From NCBI GenBank assembly GCA_958428295.1, contig CAUAFL010000002.1, forward strand, positions 1-64,000: DNA of 64,000 nt, read 5' to 3'. This document shows positions 1-8,494 of this stretch, in pieces. Source of the stretch: an uncultured Bacillota bacterium (lineage in GTDB: Bacteria; Bacillota_I; Bacilli_A; RF39; UBA660). Numbering within the stretch: position 1 is the stretch's first letter; each line of letters starts with the position of its first letter. Both the position numbers and the translations under genes were made by a program. Below the pieces are notes generated by a model. That model was not told the origin of the DNA, did not search any database, and was given only the letters and a program-made list of their open reading frames with translations.

Positions 1-2
1 AT

Positions 3-77
3 CCAGCTGTTTATTTAAAAGATGGGTTACAAGTTTTTGGAAGTGGTAGTGAGGCCGATCCTTATATTTTTGTTTGA
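3..77 (+). CDS. C-terminal end of an unknown protein (partial)
   Basis: An open frame enters from the left edge and ends at TGA 75-77, giving 24 residues that finish GSEADPYIFV. From memory, tails of the form 'G-S/T-G-S-x-x-x-P-Y' resemble the ends of secreted or membrane-tethered surface proteins in uncultured gut Bacillota, but this is too short to name a family. The 83 bases between its stop and proS contain the proS ribosome binding site and no clear terminator. Confidence 0.45.
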   Translation, partial: PAVYLKDGLQVFGSGSEADPYIFV

Positions 78-160
78 TAGTTTTAGAACCCACTTTTTGA
101 TGACTAGAAATACCGGTTGATTTATGGTAAGATGATTGTTATAACTGGAGGAGATAAGCC

Positions 161-1582
161 ATGAAAAATGAAAAAATTACAAGTCGAGATGTAGATTTTG
201 GGAAATGGTATACCGATGTGGTGAGTGCTGCACGTCTTGCGCGTTATTCTAGTGTGAAAGGATGTATTATTTTTGAACCTAATGGATATGCTCTATGGGA
301 AAATATGCAGAAGGTATTAGATAGAATGTTTAAAGAGACAGGACATCAAAATGTTTATTTACCGGTATTGATTCCTGAGGGATTATTAGCCAAGGAAGGC
401 GATTTAATTGAGGGCTTTGCGCCAGAAGTTGCATGGGTGACTATGGGAGGCCAAAAACAATTAGAAGAGCGGCTTTGTATTCGACCTACTTCAGAGACGT
501 TATTTAGTGATTATTATCATGAAATTGTCAAAAGCTATCGTGATTTACCGTTAAAATATAATCAGTGGTGTAATGTCTTACGTTGGGAAAAAGAGACGAG
601 GCCCTTCCTTCGTAGTCGGGAATTTTTATGGCAAGAGGGACATACGGTTCATGAGACGAGGGAAGAAGCGGAGCAAGAGACAAAGCAGATGTTAGAAGTA
701 TATGCTACTTTTTTTCGGGACTATTTAGCTATTCCTGTTATCACAGGACGTAAGACCGAGAAAGAAAAATTTGCTGGGGCAGAGTATACACTGACAGTCG
801 AAGCTTTAATGTATAATGGTATTGCTTTACAGTCTGCAACTAGTCATTATTTTGGAGATAAGTTTGCTCGTGCTTATGGGATTACTTTTAAAGATCGAAA
901 CAATCAACAGGCTTATTGTTATCAGACCTCTTGGGGCTCTACAACCAGAATGATAGGGGCTTTAATCATGGTGCATAGTGATGATAATGGATTGGTTTTA
1001 CCACCTAAGATAGCACCTGTGCAGGTGGTCATTGTGCCAATCGGTAGTAGTGCTATGGTACAAGAGAAAGTGGCAACGGTTTATCAACAGTTAAAGGAAG
1101 CATCGATTGCCGTTTTCATTGATGATAGCGATAAGAGTCCAGGCTTTAAGTTTGCTGAAACGGAAGTAAAAGGAATACCTATACGAATTGAGATTGGTGA
1201 ACGGGATTTAAAAGAAAATAAAATCATTATGGTACGTCGAGATACGAGAGAGAAGCTTGTATATGCTAGTACAGCTTCTGTGGTTTCTTCTGTTCAAGAA
1301 TTGTTAGCGATAATACAAAAGGAGATGTATCAACGGGCTCTAAAGAGAAAAGAACAATTGACTTTTGAAGCGCATAATTTAGAAGAAGTGACAGCTATTA
1401 TCACCAATCAGCCAGGCTTTATAAAAGCGATGTGGTGTGGGGATGCTGATTGTGAAGCTAAAATGAAGGAAATTAGGGGAATTAAGTCCCGTTGTATTAC
1501 GGAAGAAGAGGCCATTGATGATGCTTGTGTAGTATGTGGTAAACCGGCTAAAGAGTTGGTTATTTGGGGGATTCAGTATTAA
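161..1582 (+). CDS. proS: Prolyl-tRNA synthetase, short archaeal/eukaryote-like type
   Basis: This 473-residue class II synthetase charges tRNA-Pro in the cytoplasm. The opening ITSRDVDFGKWYTDVV, the class II motif 2 region (WEKETRPFLRSREFLWQEGH) and the Cys-rich C-terminus (CGDADCE...SRC...CVVCGKPA, a zinc site in this type) mark the short type 3 ProRS. It lacks the editing insertion of the long bacterial form. Archaea, Mollicutes and some Bacillota are known to carry this form. The ATG lies 7 bases after GGAGGAG. trpS follows after 14 bases, so the two synthetases are likely co-transcribed. No T-box leader was seen upstream of it. Confidence 0.95.
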   Translation: MKNEKITSRDVDFGKWYTDVVSAARLARYSSVKGCIIFEPNGYALWENMQKVLDRMFKETGHQNVYLPVLIPEGLLAKEGDLIEGFAPEVAWVTMGGQKQLEERLCIRPTSETLFSDYYHEIVKSYRDLPLKYNQWCNVLRWEKETRPFLRSREFLWQEGHTVHETREEAEQETKQMLEVYATFFRDYLAIPVITGRKTEKEKFAGAEYTLTVEALMYNGIALQSATSHYFGDKFARAYGITFKDRNNQQAYCYQTSWGSTTRMIGALIMVHSDDNGLVLPPKIAPVQVVIVPIGSSAMVQEKVATVYQQLKEASIAVFIDDSDKSPGFKFAETEVKGIPIRIEIGERDLKENKIIMVRRDTREKLVYASTASVVSSVQELLAIIQKEMYQRALKRKEQLTFEAHNLEEVTAIITNQPGFIKAMWCGDADCEAKMKEIRGIKSRCITEEEAIDDACVVCGKPAKELVIWGIQY

Positions 1583-1596
1583 TTAAGGAGGTAGCG

Positions 1597-2676
1597 ATGG
1601 GAAAAATTATTTTAACAGGGGATCGTCCGACGGGACGCCTTCATGTTGGCCATTATGTGGGCTCTTTGAAGAAGCGTGTGGAGCTTCAGAATCAGGGAGA
1701 TTATGAGGCTATGTATGTGTTTATTGCTGACGTGCAAGCCCTTACTGATAATGCTAAGGATCCCTTAAAGATTCGCGCTAATGTCAAGGAAGTGATGCTT
1801 GATTATTTAGCTGTGGGATTAGATCCTGCGAAAGTGACTTTTTTTGTTCAGAGTATGATTCCAGAGCTTTGTGAATTGACGGTTTATTATATGAATTTAG
1901 TAACACTTGCAAGATTAGAGCGAAATCCTACGGTAAAGACTGAAATCAGTCAAAAGGGCTTTGGTGGTAGTATTCCCGTTGGCTTTTTAACATATCCAAT
2001 TAGTCAAGCAGCTGATATTACAGCTTTTAAAGCCAATGTTGTACCCGTTGGAGAGGATCAATTGCCTATGTTAGAGCAAACAAGGGAAATTGTGCGGACA
2101 TTCAATGGCCTTTATCAAGATGTTTTAGTCGAACCAGAGGCTTTATTACCGGACAATAAGGTTTGTATGCGCTTACCTGGTCTTGATGGTAAGACGAAAA
2201 TGAGTAAATCTTTAGGTAATTGTCTTTATTTAGCGGATACCAAAGAAGTGATTGAGAAAAAGATTATGGGAATGTATACGGATCCTAATCATATTCGTGT
2301 GGAGGATCCTGGGCGAACAGATAATAATCCGGTTTTTCTTTATTTAGAGGCTTTTGCGACCGATGAGCATTTTCATAAATATCTAAAAGAATATCCTAGC
2401 TTACAGTCCTTAAAAGAGCACTATCAACGTGGTGGCGTAGGAGATATGAAAGTGAAGCGTTTTTTGAATGCTGTGATGCAGGAAGTTTTAGCGCCTATTC
2501 GAGAGCGTCGGAATGCCTGGGAACAGCGATTGCCAGAAGTGTATGAAATTTTAAAAGAGGGCACGAATAAAGCCCGTCAAGAAGCTGCTAAGACATTAGT
2601 GCAAGTGAAAAAAGCCATGCAAATTGATTATTTTGAGGGAGAGACAAATGAAAGAGAACATAATTTTAGCAATTAA
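1597..2676 (+). CDS. trpS: Tryptophanyl-tRNA synthetase
   Basis: A 359-residue class I synthetase that charges tRNA-Trp. The HIGH-type signature appears as PTGRLHVGHYVG near the N-terminus and the KMSKS loop as KTKMSKSLGN around residue 210. An in-frame start at 1564 inside proS is possible, but the ATG at 1597 sits 6 bases after AAGGAGG (1585-1591) and gives the family's usual N-terminus (MGKIILTGDRPTGRLHVG), so I chose it. The end overlaps the next gene by 29 bases, which suggests translational coupling. Confidence 0.95.
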   Translation: MGKIILTGDRPTGRLHVGHYVGSLKKRVELQNQGDYEAMYVFIADVQALTDNAKDPLKIRANVKEVMLDYLAVGLDPAKVTFFVQSMIPELCELTVYYMNLVTLARLERNPTVKTEISQKGFGGSIPVGFLTYPISQAADITAFKANVVPVGEDQLPMLEQTREIVRTFNGLYQDVLVEPEALLPDNKVCMRLPGLDGKTKMSKSLGNCLYLADTKEVIEKKIMGMYTDPNHIRVEDPGRTDNNPVFLYLEAFATDEHFHKYLKEYPSLQSLKEHYQRGGVGDMKVKRFLNAVMQEVLAPIRERRNAWEQRLPEVYEILKEGTNKARQEAAKTLVQVKKAMQIDYFEGETNEREHNFSN

Positions 2677-3481
2677 AGGATTCTTTATGGGAATTGCCAA
2701 TATTATTCCTGGAGTCAGTGGTGGTACGCTAGCGATTACAATGGGAATTTATGAACAGTTGATTGAAGCAATTAGTCATTTTTTTGCCCATTTTAAGAAA
2801 AATATAAAATTTATTATTCCGATTGTCATTGGGGCCATTGCTTCTATTTTGTTGGGAAGTAAAGTGATTGGATATAGTCTTAGTCGTTTTCCCCTACCAA
2901 CCATTTTGTTTTTTACTGGGTTAATATTAGGGGGAATTCCAATGCTTTATAAAAAGGTAAAAGGAAAATTTAAAGTCAGTAATATTTTGATTTTCTTTCT
3001 TACTTTTGCGATTATTATTGGTTTGATGTTTTTAAAAAGTGGTAATCAAGTTAGTTTTGAGACGATGAGTACCCTTAATTATGTGCTTTTGTTTGTCGTG
3101 GGGATGATTGCGGCTGCCACGATGATTATACCGGGGATTAGTGGTAGTTTTATGTTAATGGTGATGGGCTATTATCAGCCAATTATCAGTGTTATTAATG
3201 ATGTAACTAACTTTGAGCATCTTGGTCAAAATATAGCGATTTTGCTTCCCTTTGGGCTAGGTATTATTGTGGGAATTGTTCTGATTGCCAAACTCATTGA
3301 ATATTTATTTAAAAAGTTTGAGGTGCCTACTTATTTTGGTATCATTGGTTTTGTGATTGCTTCTTTGTTGGGCATTTTCTTGGAAACAGAAGGGTTATCT
3401 TTCCAGGCAGGGCCTTTGGTAGTTGGAATTGTTCTTTTTATCATAGGATTTATGATTGCATTAAAATTAGGAGATGAGTAA
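2648..3481 (+). CDS. DUF368 polytopic membrane protein, candidate undecaprenyl-phosphate translocase (PopT-like)
   Basis: This 277-residue protein is almost entirely hydrophobic. It has the two DUF368 hallmark repeats, MGIANIIPGVSGGTLAITMG near residue 15 and MIIPGISGSFMLMVMGYYQP in the second half, as expected for an internally duplicated fold. Work on DUF368 proteins (PopT) assigns them to recycling the lipid carrier undecaprenyl phosphate across the membrane. That role here is family-based, not seen in the sequence. The start is placed at the ATG preceded by GAGGGAGAG, not at the longer in-frame start at 2624. It overlaps trpS, so it is probably transcribed with the proS-trpS unit. Such a protein would serve the wall and polysaccharide pathways encoded elsewhere in the window. 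Confidence 0.85.
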   Translation: MKENIILAIKGFFMGIANIIPGVSGGTLAITMGIYEQLIEAISHFFAHFKKNIKFIIPIVIGAIASILLGSKVIGYSLSRFPLPTILFFTGLILGGIPMLYKKVKGKFKVSNILIFFLTFAIIIGLMFLKSGNQVSFETMSTLNYVLLFVVGMIAAATMIIPGISGSFMLMVMGYYQPIISVINDVTNFEHLGQNIAILLPFGLGIIVGIVLIAKLIEYLFKKFEVPTYFGIIGFVIASLLGIFLETEGLSFQAGPLVVGIVLFIIGFMIALKLGDE

Positions 3482-3538
3482 AACTTGTCTTTTTTTTGTC
3501 TTGCGTACTGGTTGTGTGACCAAAATGGCTATTTTCTC

Positions 3539-3566
3539 TTGTAAAATTTTTCAAATCTATTATAAT
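3539..3566 (+). promoter_or_regulatory. SigA-type promoter for lon
   Basis: TTGTAA (3539-3544) and TATAAT (3561-3566) are separated by 16 bases, 32 bases before the lon ATG. No CIRCE or CtsR-like operator was obvious around it. Confidence 0.6.
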
Positions 3567-3597
3567 AAATAGTTGTATTGAGAAAGGGGCTAAACAG

Positions 3598-5913
3598 ATG
3601 AAGAAGGTACCAGTGTTCATCACCAATGAGGGAGTTCTATTTCCGAACAGTGAGTATCGTTTTGAAACAACCGATGATGCCGTTAAGCAGTTGCTTAATG
3701 AAGTAGATCAAGAAGAAGAAAAACAACTTGTGATTATTCATTCCCTTGATCAGAGTAGTGAAGAAGATATTACACAGTTTCCCTCCGTGGGAGTTTTATC
3801 GGAGTTAATGTTAAAATTATTAATTCCTAATTCAAAAATGCGGGCGGTGATGTTAGGAAAATGTCGGGTAAAAGTGAGCCATTATGAGTTTCGTGATGGT
3901 ATCTATTATGCTGAAATAGAAGAATTTATGATGGCTCCCATAGATGTTGAGAGAGAGAAGATGTATAGTGATATGCTTCTTCGAACGTATGAGACGTATG
4001 TGAATACCTTAGCAACTATTAGTAATGCTATGCTTAATGAATTGTTTTTGATTCATGACTTACCAACGTTAACAGATGTGATTGTCACTTTTTTGCCACT
4101 TTCCATTGAGCTTAAGAAAAAATATTTGTATGAACTAGATCCACTGAAGAGAGCGCGTTCTTTATTAGCGCAGTTAAAAGAGGAAATTGCTATTGCTAAA
4201 CTGGAAAAAGAGATTGATCAAACGGTTCATCAACAGTTAGATGAAGAACAAAAAAATTATTACTTACGGCAAAAGATGAAGGTCATTTCTGAAGCCGTAG
4301 GAGATAGTCGTTCTAAAAATGTGGAAGTAGAAAAATTTAAGAAACGGTTAAAGGAGCTAAAGTGTAATAGGTCTCTAAAACAACGTATTCAGGAAGAAAT
4401 TTTACGTTATGAGACAGCCCATCAAAATTCACCAGAGATTACTATGATGCGCGATTATATTGAGTGGATGTTGGCACTTCCTTGGAGTTATCATACGAGA
4501 GATGTTACGTCTATTAAAGAAATTGAGCAAACACTAAATGAGACGCATTATGGTATGCAGGATGTGAAAGAGAGAATTGTAGAATATATTGCTGTCAAGC
4601 AGAATTCGGTGAAGGAACGCAGTCCGATCTTATGTCTTATTGGTCCACCTGGGGTAGGAAAAACTTCCTTGGCTTATTCCATTGCTAAGAGTCTCAGGCG
4701 TCGTTTAGCGACCATTTCTGTGGGTGGTATTAATGATGAGGCAGAAATTGTTGGACACCGAAGAACATATATTGGCGCTTTGCCGGGGCGAATCATTCAG
4801 GGCTTAAAAAAAGCTGGCAGTAGTAATCCGGTATTTGTCATTGATGAAATTGATAAAATGACGCGTGATATCAAAGGTGATCCTGCAAGTAGTTTATTAG
4901 AAATACTAGATAAAGAACAAAATCACCATTTTTGTGATCATTATATTGAAGAACCCTTTGATTTGTCAAAAGTGATGTTTATTGCTACTGCTAATTATGA
5001 AGAACAAATTCCCACAGAATTACGTGATCGTTTGGAAATTCTTCATATTCCTTCTTATACAGAGTATGAAAAAGTAGAAATTGCTGAGCAACACCTTTTA
5101 CCACGAGCTTTAGAAGAGCATGGTCTTTCTTCATGGCAAGTACAGTTTGAACGCAAGGCTTTGTTAACTATTGTTCGCTATTATACCAAAGAAGCGGGTG
5201 TACGTGATTTTGAACGGTTACTTTCTAAAATTTTACGAAAAATTGTCAAGAAAAGTTTATTGGGCGATAGTGAAACATTCTATACCATTACTAGTCGTAA
5301 TGTAGAAAAGTATTTAGGAAAGAAATTGTATACCTATCATGATCATCAGGAAGCAAAATTGATAGGGGTGGTTAATGGGTTAGCCTATACCCCTTTTGGG
5401 GGAGATATTTTGCCGATTGAGACGACTTTTTATCAAGGTAGTGGTAATTTATATTTGACTGGTTCTTTGGGTGAAGTGATGCGGGAATCAGCTCAGATTG
5501 CCCTTAGTTATGTAAAGGCTCATTACCAGCAATTTGGCATTGATAGCAAGCTCTTTCATAAGGATATTCACATTCATGTTCCGGAAGGAGCCATTGCCAA
5601 AGAAGGCCCTAGTGCGGGGGTTAGTTTAACGACGTCTTTAATTAGTGCTCTTTCTGGTCAAGCTGTATCTACAAAGCTAGCGATGACAGGTGAAATTACC
5701 CTCCAAGGGCGGGTCCTTTCAATTGGTGGTGTGCGTGAGAAGGTATTAGGGGCTTATCGTGCCGGTATCAAACAAGTTTTTTTACCCCAAGATAATAAGA
5801 TTGATATGAAAGAAATTCCTAAAGAAATTCAAAAGGAGATGACGTTTGTGTTTGTCGCTACTTATGAAGAGATTTTTCAGCAAGTATTTTCTTTTACTGT
5901 GGAGGTAGTATGA
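3598..5913 (+). CDS. lon: ATP-dependent protease Lon (LonA type)
   Basis: A 771-residue protein with the full LonA architecture: N-terminal substrate-binding domain, AAA+ module with Walker A GPPGVGKTS at residues 349-357 and Walker B VFVIDEIDK, and a C-terminal serine protease domain. The catalytic dyad is visible as Ser672 in KEGPSAGVS and Lys715 in GGVREKVLGA, with the usual 43-residue spacing. It degrades misfolded and regulatory proteins in the cytosol. The length matches Bacillus LonA. Its stop overlaps the start of the next gene (ATGA at 5910-5913). In many Bacilli the GTPase gene ysxC follows lon; here an unknown gene takes that place. Confidence 0.97.
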   Translation: MKKVPVFITNEGVLFPNSEYRFETTDDAVKQLLNEVDQEEEKQLVIIHSLDQSSEEDITQFPSVGVLSELMLKLLIPNSKMRAVMLGKCRVKVSHYEFRDGIYYAEIEEFMMAPIDVEREKMYSDMLLRTYETYVNTLATISNAMLNELFLIHDLPTLTDVIVTFLPLSIELKKKYLYELDPLKRARSLLAQLKEEIAIAKLEKEIDQTVHQQLDEEQKNYYLRQKMKVISEAVGDSRSKNVEVEKFKKRLKELKCNRSLKQRIQEEILRYETAHQNSPEITMMRDYIEWMLALPWSYHTRDVTSIKEIEQTLNETHYGMQDVKERIVEYIAVKQNSVKERSPILCLIGPPGVGKTSLAYSIAKSLRRRLATISVGGINDEAEIVGHRRTYIGALPGRIIQGLKKAGSSNPVFVIDEIDKMTRDIKGDPASSLLEILDKEQNHHFCDHYIEEPFDLSKVMFIATANYEEQIPTELRDRLEILHIPSYTEYEKVEIAEQHLLPRALEEHGLSSWQVQFERKALLTIVRYYTKEAGVRDFERLLSKILRKIVKKSLLGDSETFYTITSRNVEKYLGKKLYTYHDHQEAKLIGVVNGLAYTPFGGDILPIETTFYQGSGNLYLTGSLGEVMRESAQIALSYVKAHYQQFGIDSKLFHKDIHIHVPEGAIAKEGPSAGVSLTTSLISALSGQAVSTKLAMTGEITLQGRVLSIGGVREKVLGAYRAGIKQVFLPQDNKIDMKEIPKEIQKEMTFVFVATYEEIFQQVFSFTVEVV

Positions 5914-6518
5914 GTTTGTATCAGTTGCCGCTTTCTTTACGTCAAAATGTGCATTTTGCGAAAGCGGCTTTAGTTTCTTGGGATCCTTTAGTGTTATTGG
6001 AACTTGATACTAGTAGTATCAAAGAAAGTCTTCATTATTTGTTGCAGGAAGAACCTGCCTTTTTCTGGTCAGTGGCTGATATTCAGTCCTTTTCCTTGGA
6101 TATTTTAAAACTTTTAGGGTGTTATCGAGAGGCACAAAATTTGGCTAGTGTTGGACGGTGGGAGCCGGCTAGGAGAACTTTGTTGTTGCAAAAATATTGG
6201 CAGCAGCAGCAATTGATTCAGCAATATTGTTTTAGAGAAGATGAGTATGCCCACCTCTTGTTTTTAGAGCAATCGTTGTTAGAACTAGAAACCGCTGAGG
6301 AGTTGATAGAGGATCCTTTGCTTAGTGTCGCTATTTCTTATGTTAAACGCGTATTTCCTGAAATTTATCAGGGGGAGGCCGATGATTATTTAGTGGATAT
6401 GATTTCCCAAATTTCCGCTTTTGATCAGGTCGCAAGATTAACAGATTTATTTTCTAAAGGCCGAGAAATGACACCTAAAATTTTGACATTTTCTAAAACG
6501 GCCTATTTCAAACAATAA
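5910..6518 (+). CDS. Unknown 202-residue protein coupled to lon
   Basis: I do not recognise this protein. It is soluble, has no signal peptide or membrane segment, and looks largely helical, with long Leu/Gln/Glu-rich stretches and only two Cys. The ATG overlaps the lon stop in an ATGA arrangement and GGAGG sits 6 bases upstream, so translation is probably coupled to lon. Co-expression suggests a role linked to proteolysis or protein quality control, but only position supports that. It occupies the place where ysxC often lies in Bacilli, yet no GTPase motif (G1, NKxD) can be seen, so it is not that gene. Confidence 0.75.
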   Translation: MSLYQLPLSLRQNVHFAKAALVSWDPLVLLELDTSSIKESLHYLLQEEPAFFWSVADIQSFSLDILKLLGCYREAQNLASVGRWEPARRTLLLQKYWQQQQLIQQYCFREDEYAHLLFLEQSLLELETAEELIEDPLLSVAISYVKRVFPEIYQGEADDYLVDMISQISAFDQVARLTDLFSKGREMTPKILTFSKTAYFKQ

Positions 6519-6574
6519 GAGCCTTGTTTTGGTTTAGAAAATATGGTATGCTTCTATCATATAGGAGAGTGTTT

Positions 6575-7456
6575 ATGAAAAAGGGAAAGACGAATAGAGT
6601 TCTTATTGTTGTTATTGTTATCTTAGCGCTATTACTGATAGCAACAGGTGGTTATTTATTATATGATAAACTAAATCAAGATAAAGATGTGGAAGAAAAA
6701 CATACTCCTCAGGATCAAGATAAGGAAGAGAAAAAATTAACAGAATTAGCTCCTGATGATAAAATTGTGGAAGCAGCACTTGCTAGTTTTGCTAGTTTTG
6801 ATATCACTGCTGCATCATTATATGGTGGTGATGCTTATGATGTTAGTTCTATTTCTAAGCTTGATTTGATTGCTACCGCATTTAAACTATCGGGTGCGAT
6901 TTATCCGCAGTGTGGGGATCCTATTCCTTCCGAACCAACTGTTTCAGTGGAAGAATTAAATGCCAAATTGACAAGCGTATTACTTAATCCTACCTTATTT
7001 ACATTAGAAGATATTAAAACGGTGGCAAGGTCTCAGGCTTCAGCTATTGATGATTACACTGTTAAAGATGTGACTGTTGCCATAAAAGGTGATCGACTTC
7101 AGCTATTAGGCTTTTGTGGTAATACCGGTCCGATTCGTCAGTATACGGCTAAGAAAGTAGTAAAAGCCGAAAAAGATGACAACTATGTTTATATTTATCA
7201 AAAAGAGGCGTTTGCTAAATATAATTCTGAGACATCAAACTATGATCAAGACCCAGCAATTGAAAGTTATGATTATTATAAAGAATATAATTTTCAGACG
7301 AAAATACAATCTTTGCAGAATCCTTTTGAGAATTCAAGTAATGTTGAGTCAAAAACCGGTGGTGAACTTACTTGGGATTCTTATAATACTTATAAATATA
7401 CTTTTAAAATCGTCAACAACCAATATTATTTTCAATCACTAGAACGTGTTAAGTAG
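6575..7456 (+). CDS. Unknown membrane-anchored extracellular protein
   Basis: A 293-residue protein with a short basic N-terminus (MKKGKTNR), a single hydrophobic segment at about residues 9-30 (VLIVVIVILALLLIATGGYL) and an acidic Lys/Glu/Asp-rich linker. A globular, probably extracellular domain rich in Tyr, Asp and Ser follows. There is no lipobox or sortase motif, so the N-terminal segment is likely an uncleaved anchor. An in-frame start lies at 6524, but AGGAGAG just before 6575 and the clean signal-anchor start favour this ATG. No catalytic motif was recognised. It follows the lon-linked gene by 56 bases and may be read from the same transcript. Confidence 0.75.
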   Translation: MKKGKTNRVLIVVIVILALLLIATGGYLLYDKLNQDKDVEEKHTPQDQDKEEKKLTELAPDDKIVEAALASFASFDITAASLYGGDAYDVSSISKLDLIATAFKLSGAIYPQCGDPIPSEPTVSVEELNAKLTSVLLNPTLFTLEDIKTVARSQASAIDDYTVKDVTVAIKGDRLQLLGFCGNTGPIRQYTAKKVVKAEKDDNYVYIYQKEAFAKYNSETSNYDQDPAIESYDYYKEYNFQTKIQSLQNPFENSSNVESKTGGELTWDSYNTYKYTFKIVNNQYYFQSLERVK

Positions 7457-7493
7457 AGCTATGGCTGTTTGAAAGCAATTAGGCTCTTTTTTT
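7455..7493 (+). terminator. Weak candidate rho-independent terminator
   Basis: AGAGC (7455-7459) can pair with GCTCT (7483-7487), followed by seven T residues. The stem is short and the loop is long, so this is tentative, but it lies directly after a stop codon and before the sporulation genes. Confidence 0.35.
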
Positions 7494-7558
7494 ATATACA
7501 ATATGACATTTTTTCTTTTTCCTTTCATAAACTTAGATAGAAAGGAGAAATGATAGCG

Positions 7559-8494
7559 ATGAAACAGCTTATCTCATTTAAAAAAGAAATTGCATTTAAA
7601 ACAATGATTGGTGAAATTACCAGTATTTCTTTAGAACACACCTTACATTTTACCAGTGATAGTACAGTAGAAGGGGATTTGATTGTTAGCGGTACTTACA
7701 AAATGACAGAAGCTAGTACTTTAGAAGAACCTTTTAATTATGCTCTTCCCGTAGATATTATGTTGACAAGTGATTTAGAGGAAAAGGATCGTAGTGTGGC
7801 AATTGATAATTTTGTCTATAAAATTGTAAATGAGGAAATTTTGGAAGTAGAAGTAGATTTATTAGTGAAAGGGTTAGAAAAAGTAGAAGTCCAAGAAGAA
7901 GTAATGGAGGTCGTAGATTCTTTAGAGGGAGAATTATTAGAAGAAGAAAACGAAGAAGTAGAAGAAGCGAATGTATTAGAAGAGGTTCGTGAGGTAGAAG
8001 AAGCATTGGTAGAGGAAGAACCATTAACTGTATTAGAGACTTTGGAGGAAGAACAGCGCGAAGAACCATTAACAGGCGAGAGTGAAATTGCTTCCACACA
8101 GGCATTCATTGATTCTTTACCTAATACATTAGAAGTTGCTGAACTTAAAGACTTAAAAGAGGTTACACCTGTAACGAAAGAAGAGGTGAGTATTGCCATG
8201 CCAGTGATGAAGGAAGTTGTTGAAAATACGAAGGTAGAGACTACTTTGGGAGTAAACGAGACCAAAGATGATCCGACGGATGGAACTGTTATGAATTCCA
8301 TTTTCTCCGCTTTTGCCAATACGGAAGAAACTTATACTACTTATTCTGTTTATTTGTTACGTGAGAATGATAATATAGAAGATGTTCTTAGTAAGTATAA
8401 TATTACAAGAGAAGAATTAGGGTATTATAATAATTTAGATGATTTACATGTTGGATCCAAATTAATTATTCCAAGTACTTTCCAAGATGCTTAG
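7559..8494 (+). CDS. spoVID: Stage VI sporulation protein D, spore coat encasement factor with LysM-like C-terminus
   Basis: A 311-residue protein. The N-terminal domain (about residues 1-120) has the SpoVID pattern: strands ending in a YALPVDIMLTSD-like segment, then a DNFVYKIVNEEILEVEVDLLVKG-like stretch that lines up with the Bacillus subtilis protein. A very acidic Glu/Val-rich linker (about 110-200) follows. The last 50 residues (YSVYLLRENDNIEDVLSKYN to LIIPS) look like a LysM peptidoglycan-binding module. In B. subtilis SpoVID sits on the forespore surface and is needed for coat encasement. AAGGAG lies 11 bases before ATG 7559 but only 2 bases before the in-frame ATG 7550, so 7559 is chosen. 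The stop overlaps ysxE, as in the conserved spoVID-ysxE pair, which greatly strengthens the call. Confidence 0.85.
   Translation: MKQLISFKKEIAFKTMIGEITSISLEHTLHFTSDSTVEGDLIVSGTYKMTEASTLEEPFNYALPVDIMLTSDLEEKDRSVAIDNFVYKIVNEEILEVEVDLLVKGLEKVEVQEEVMEVVDSLEGELLEEENEEVEEANVLEEVREVEEALVEEEPLTVLETLEEEQREEPLTGESEIASTQAFIDSLPNTLEVAELKDLKEVTPVTKEEVSIAMPVMKEVVENTKVETTLGVNETKDDPTDGTVMNSIFSAFANTEETYTTYSVYLLRENDNIEDVLSKYNITREELGYYNNLDDLHVGSKLIIPSTFQDA

Noticed and set aside
117..145. Promoter TTGATT-17-TATAAC before proS
   Set aside because: Spacing is ideal, but the start point would fall on or after the ribosome site, so the mRNA would lack it.
7758..8319. Two long minus-strand frames opposite spoVID (115 and 167 codons)
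   Set aside because: They mirror the Glu/Val-rich coding stretch, giving Leu/Pro-rich and Ser/Thr-rich nonsense proteins, with no ribosome site or promoter of their own.
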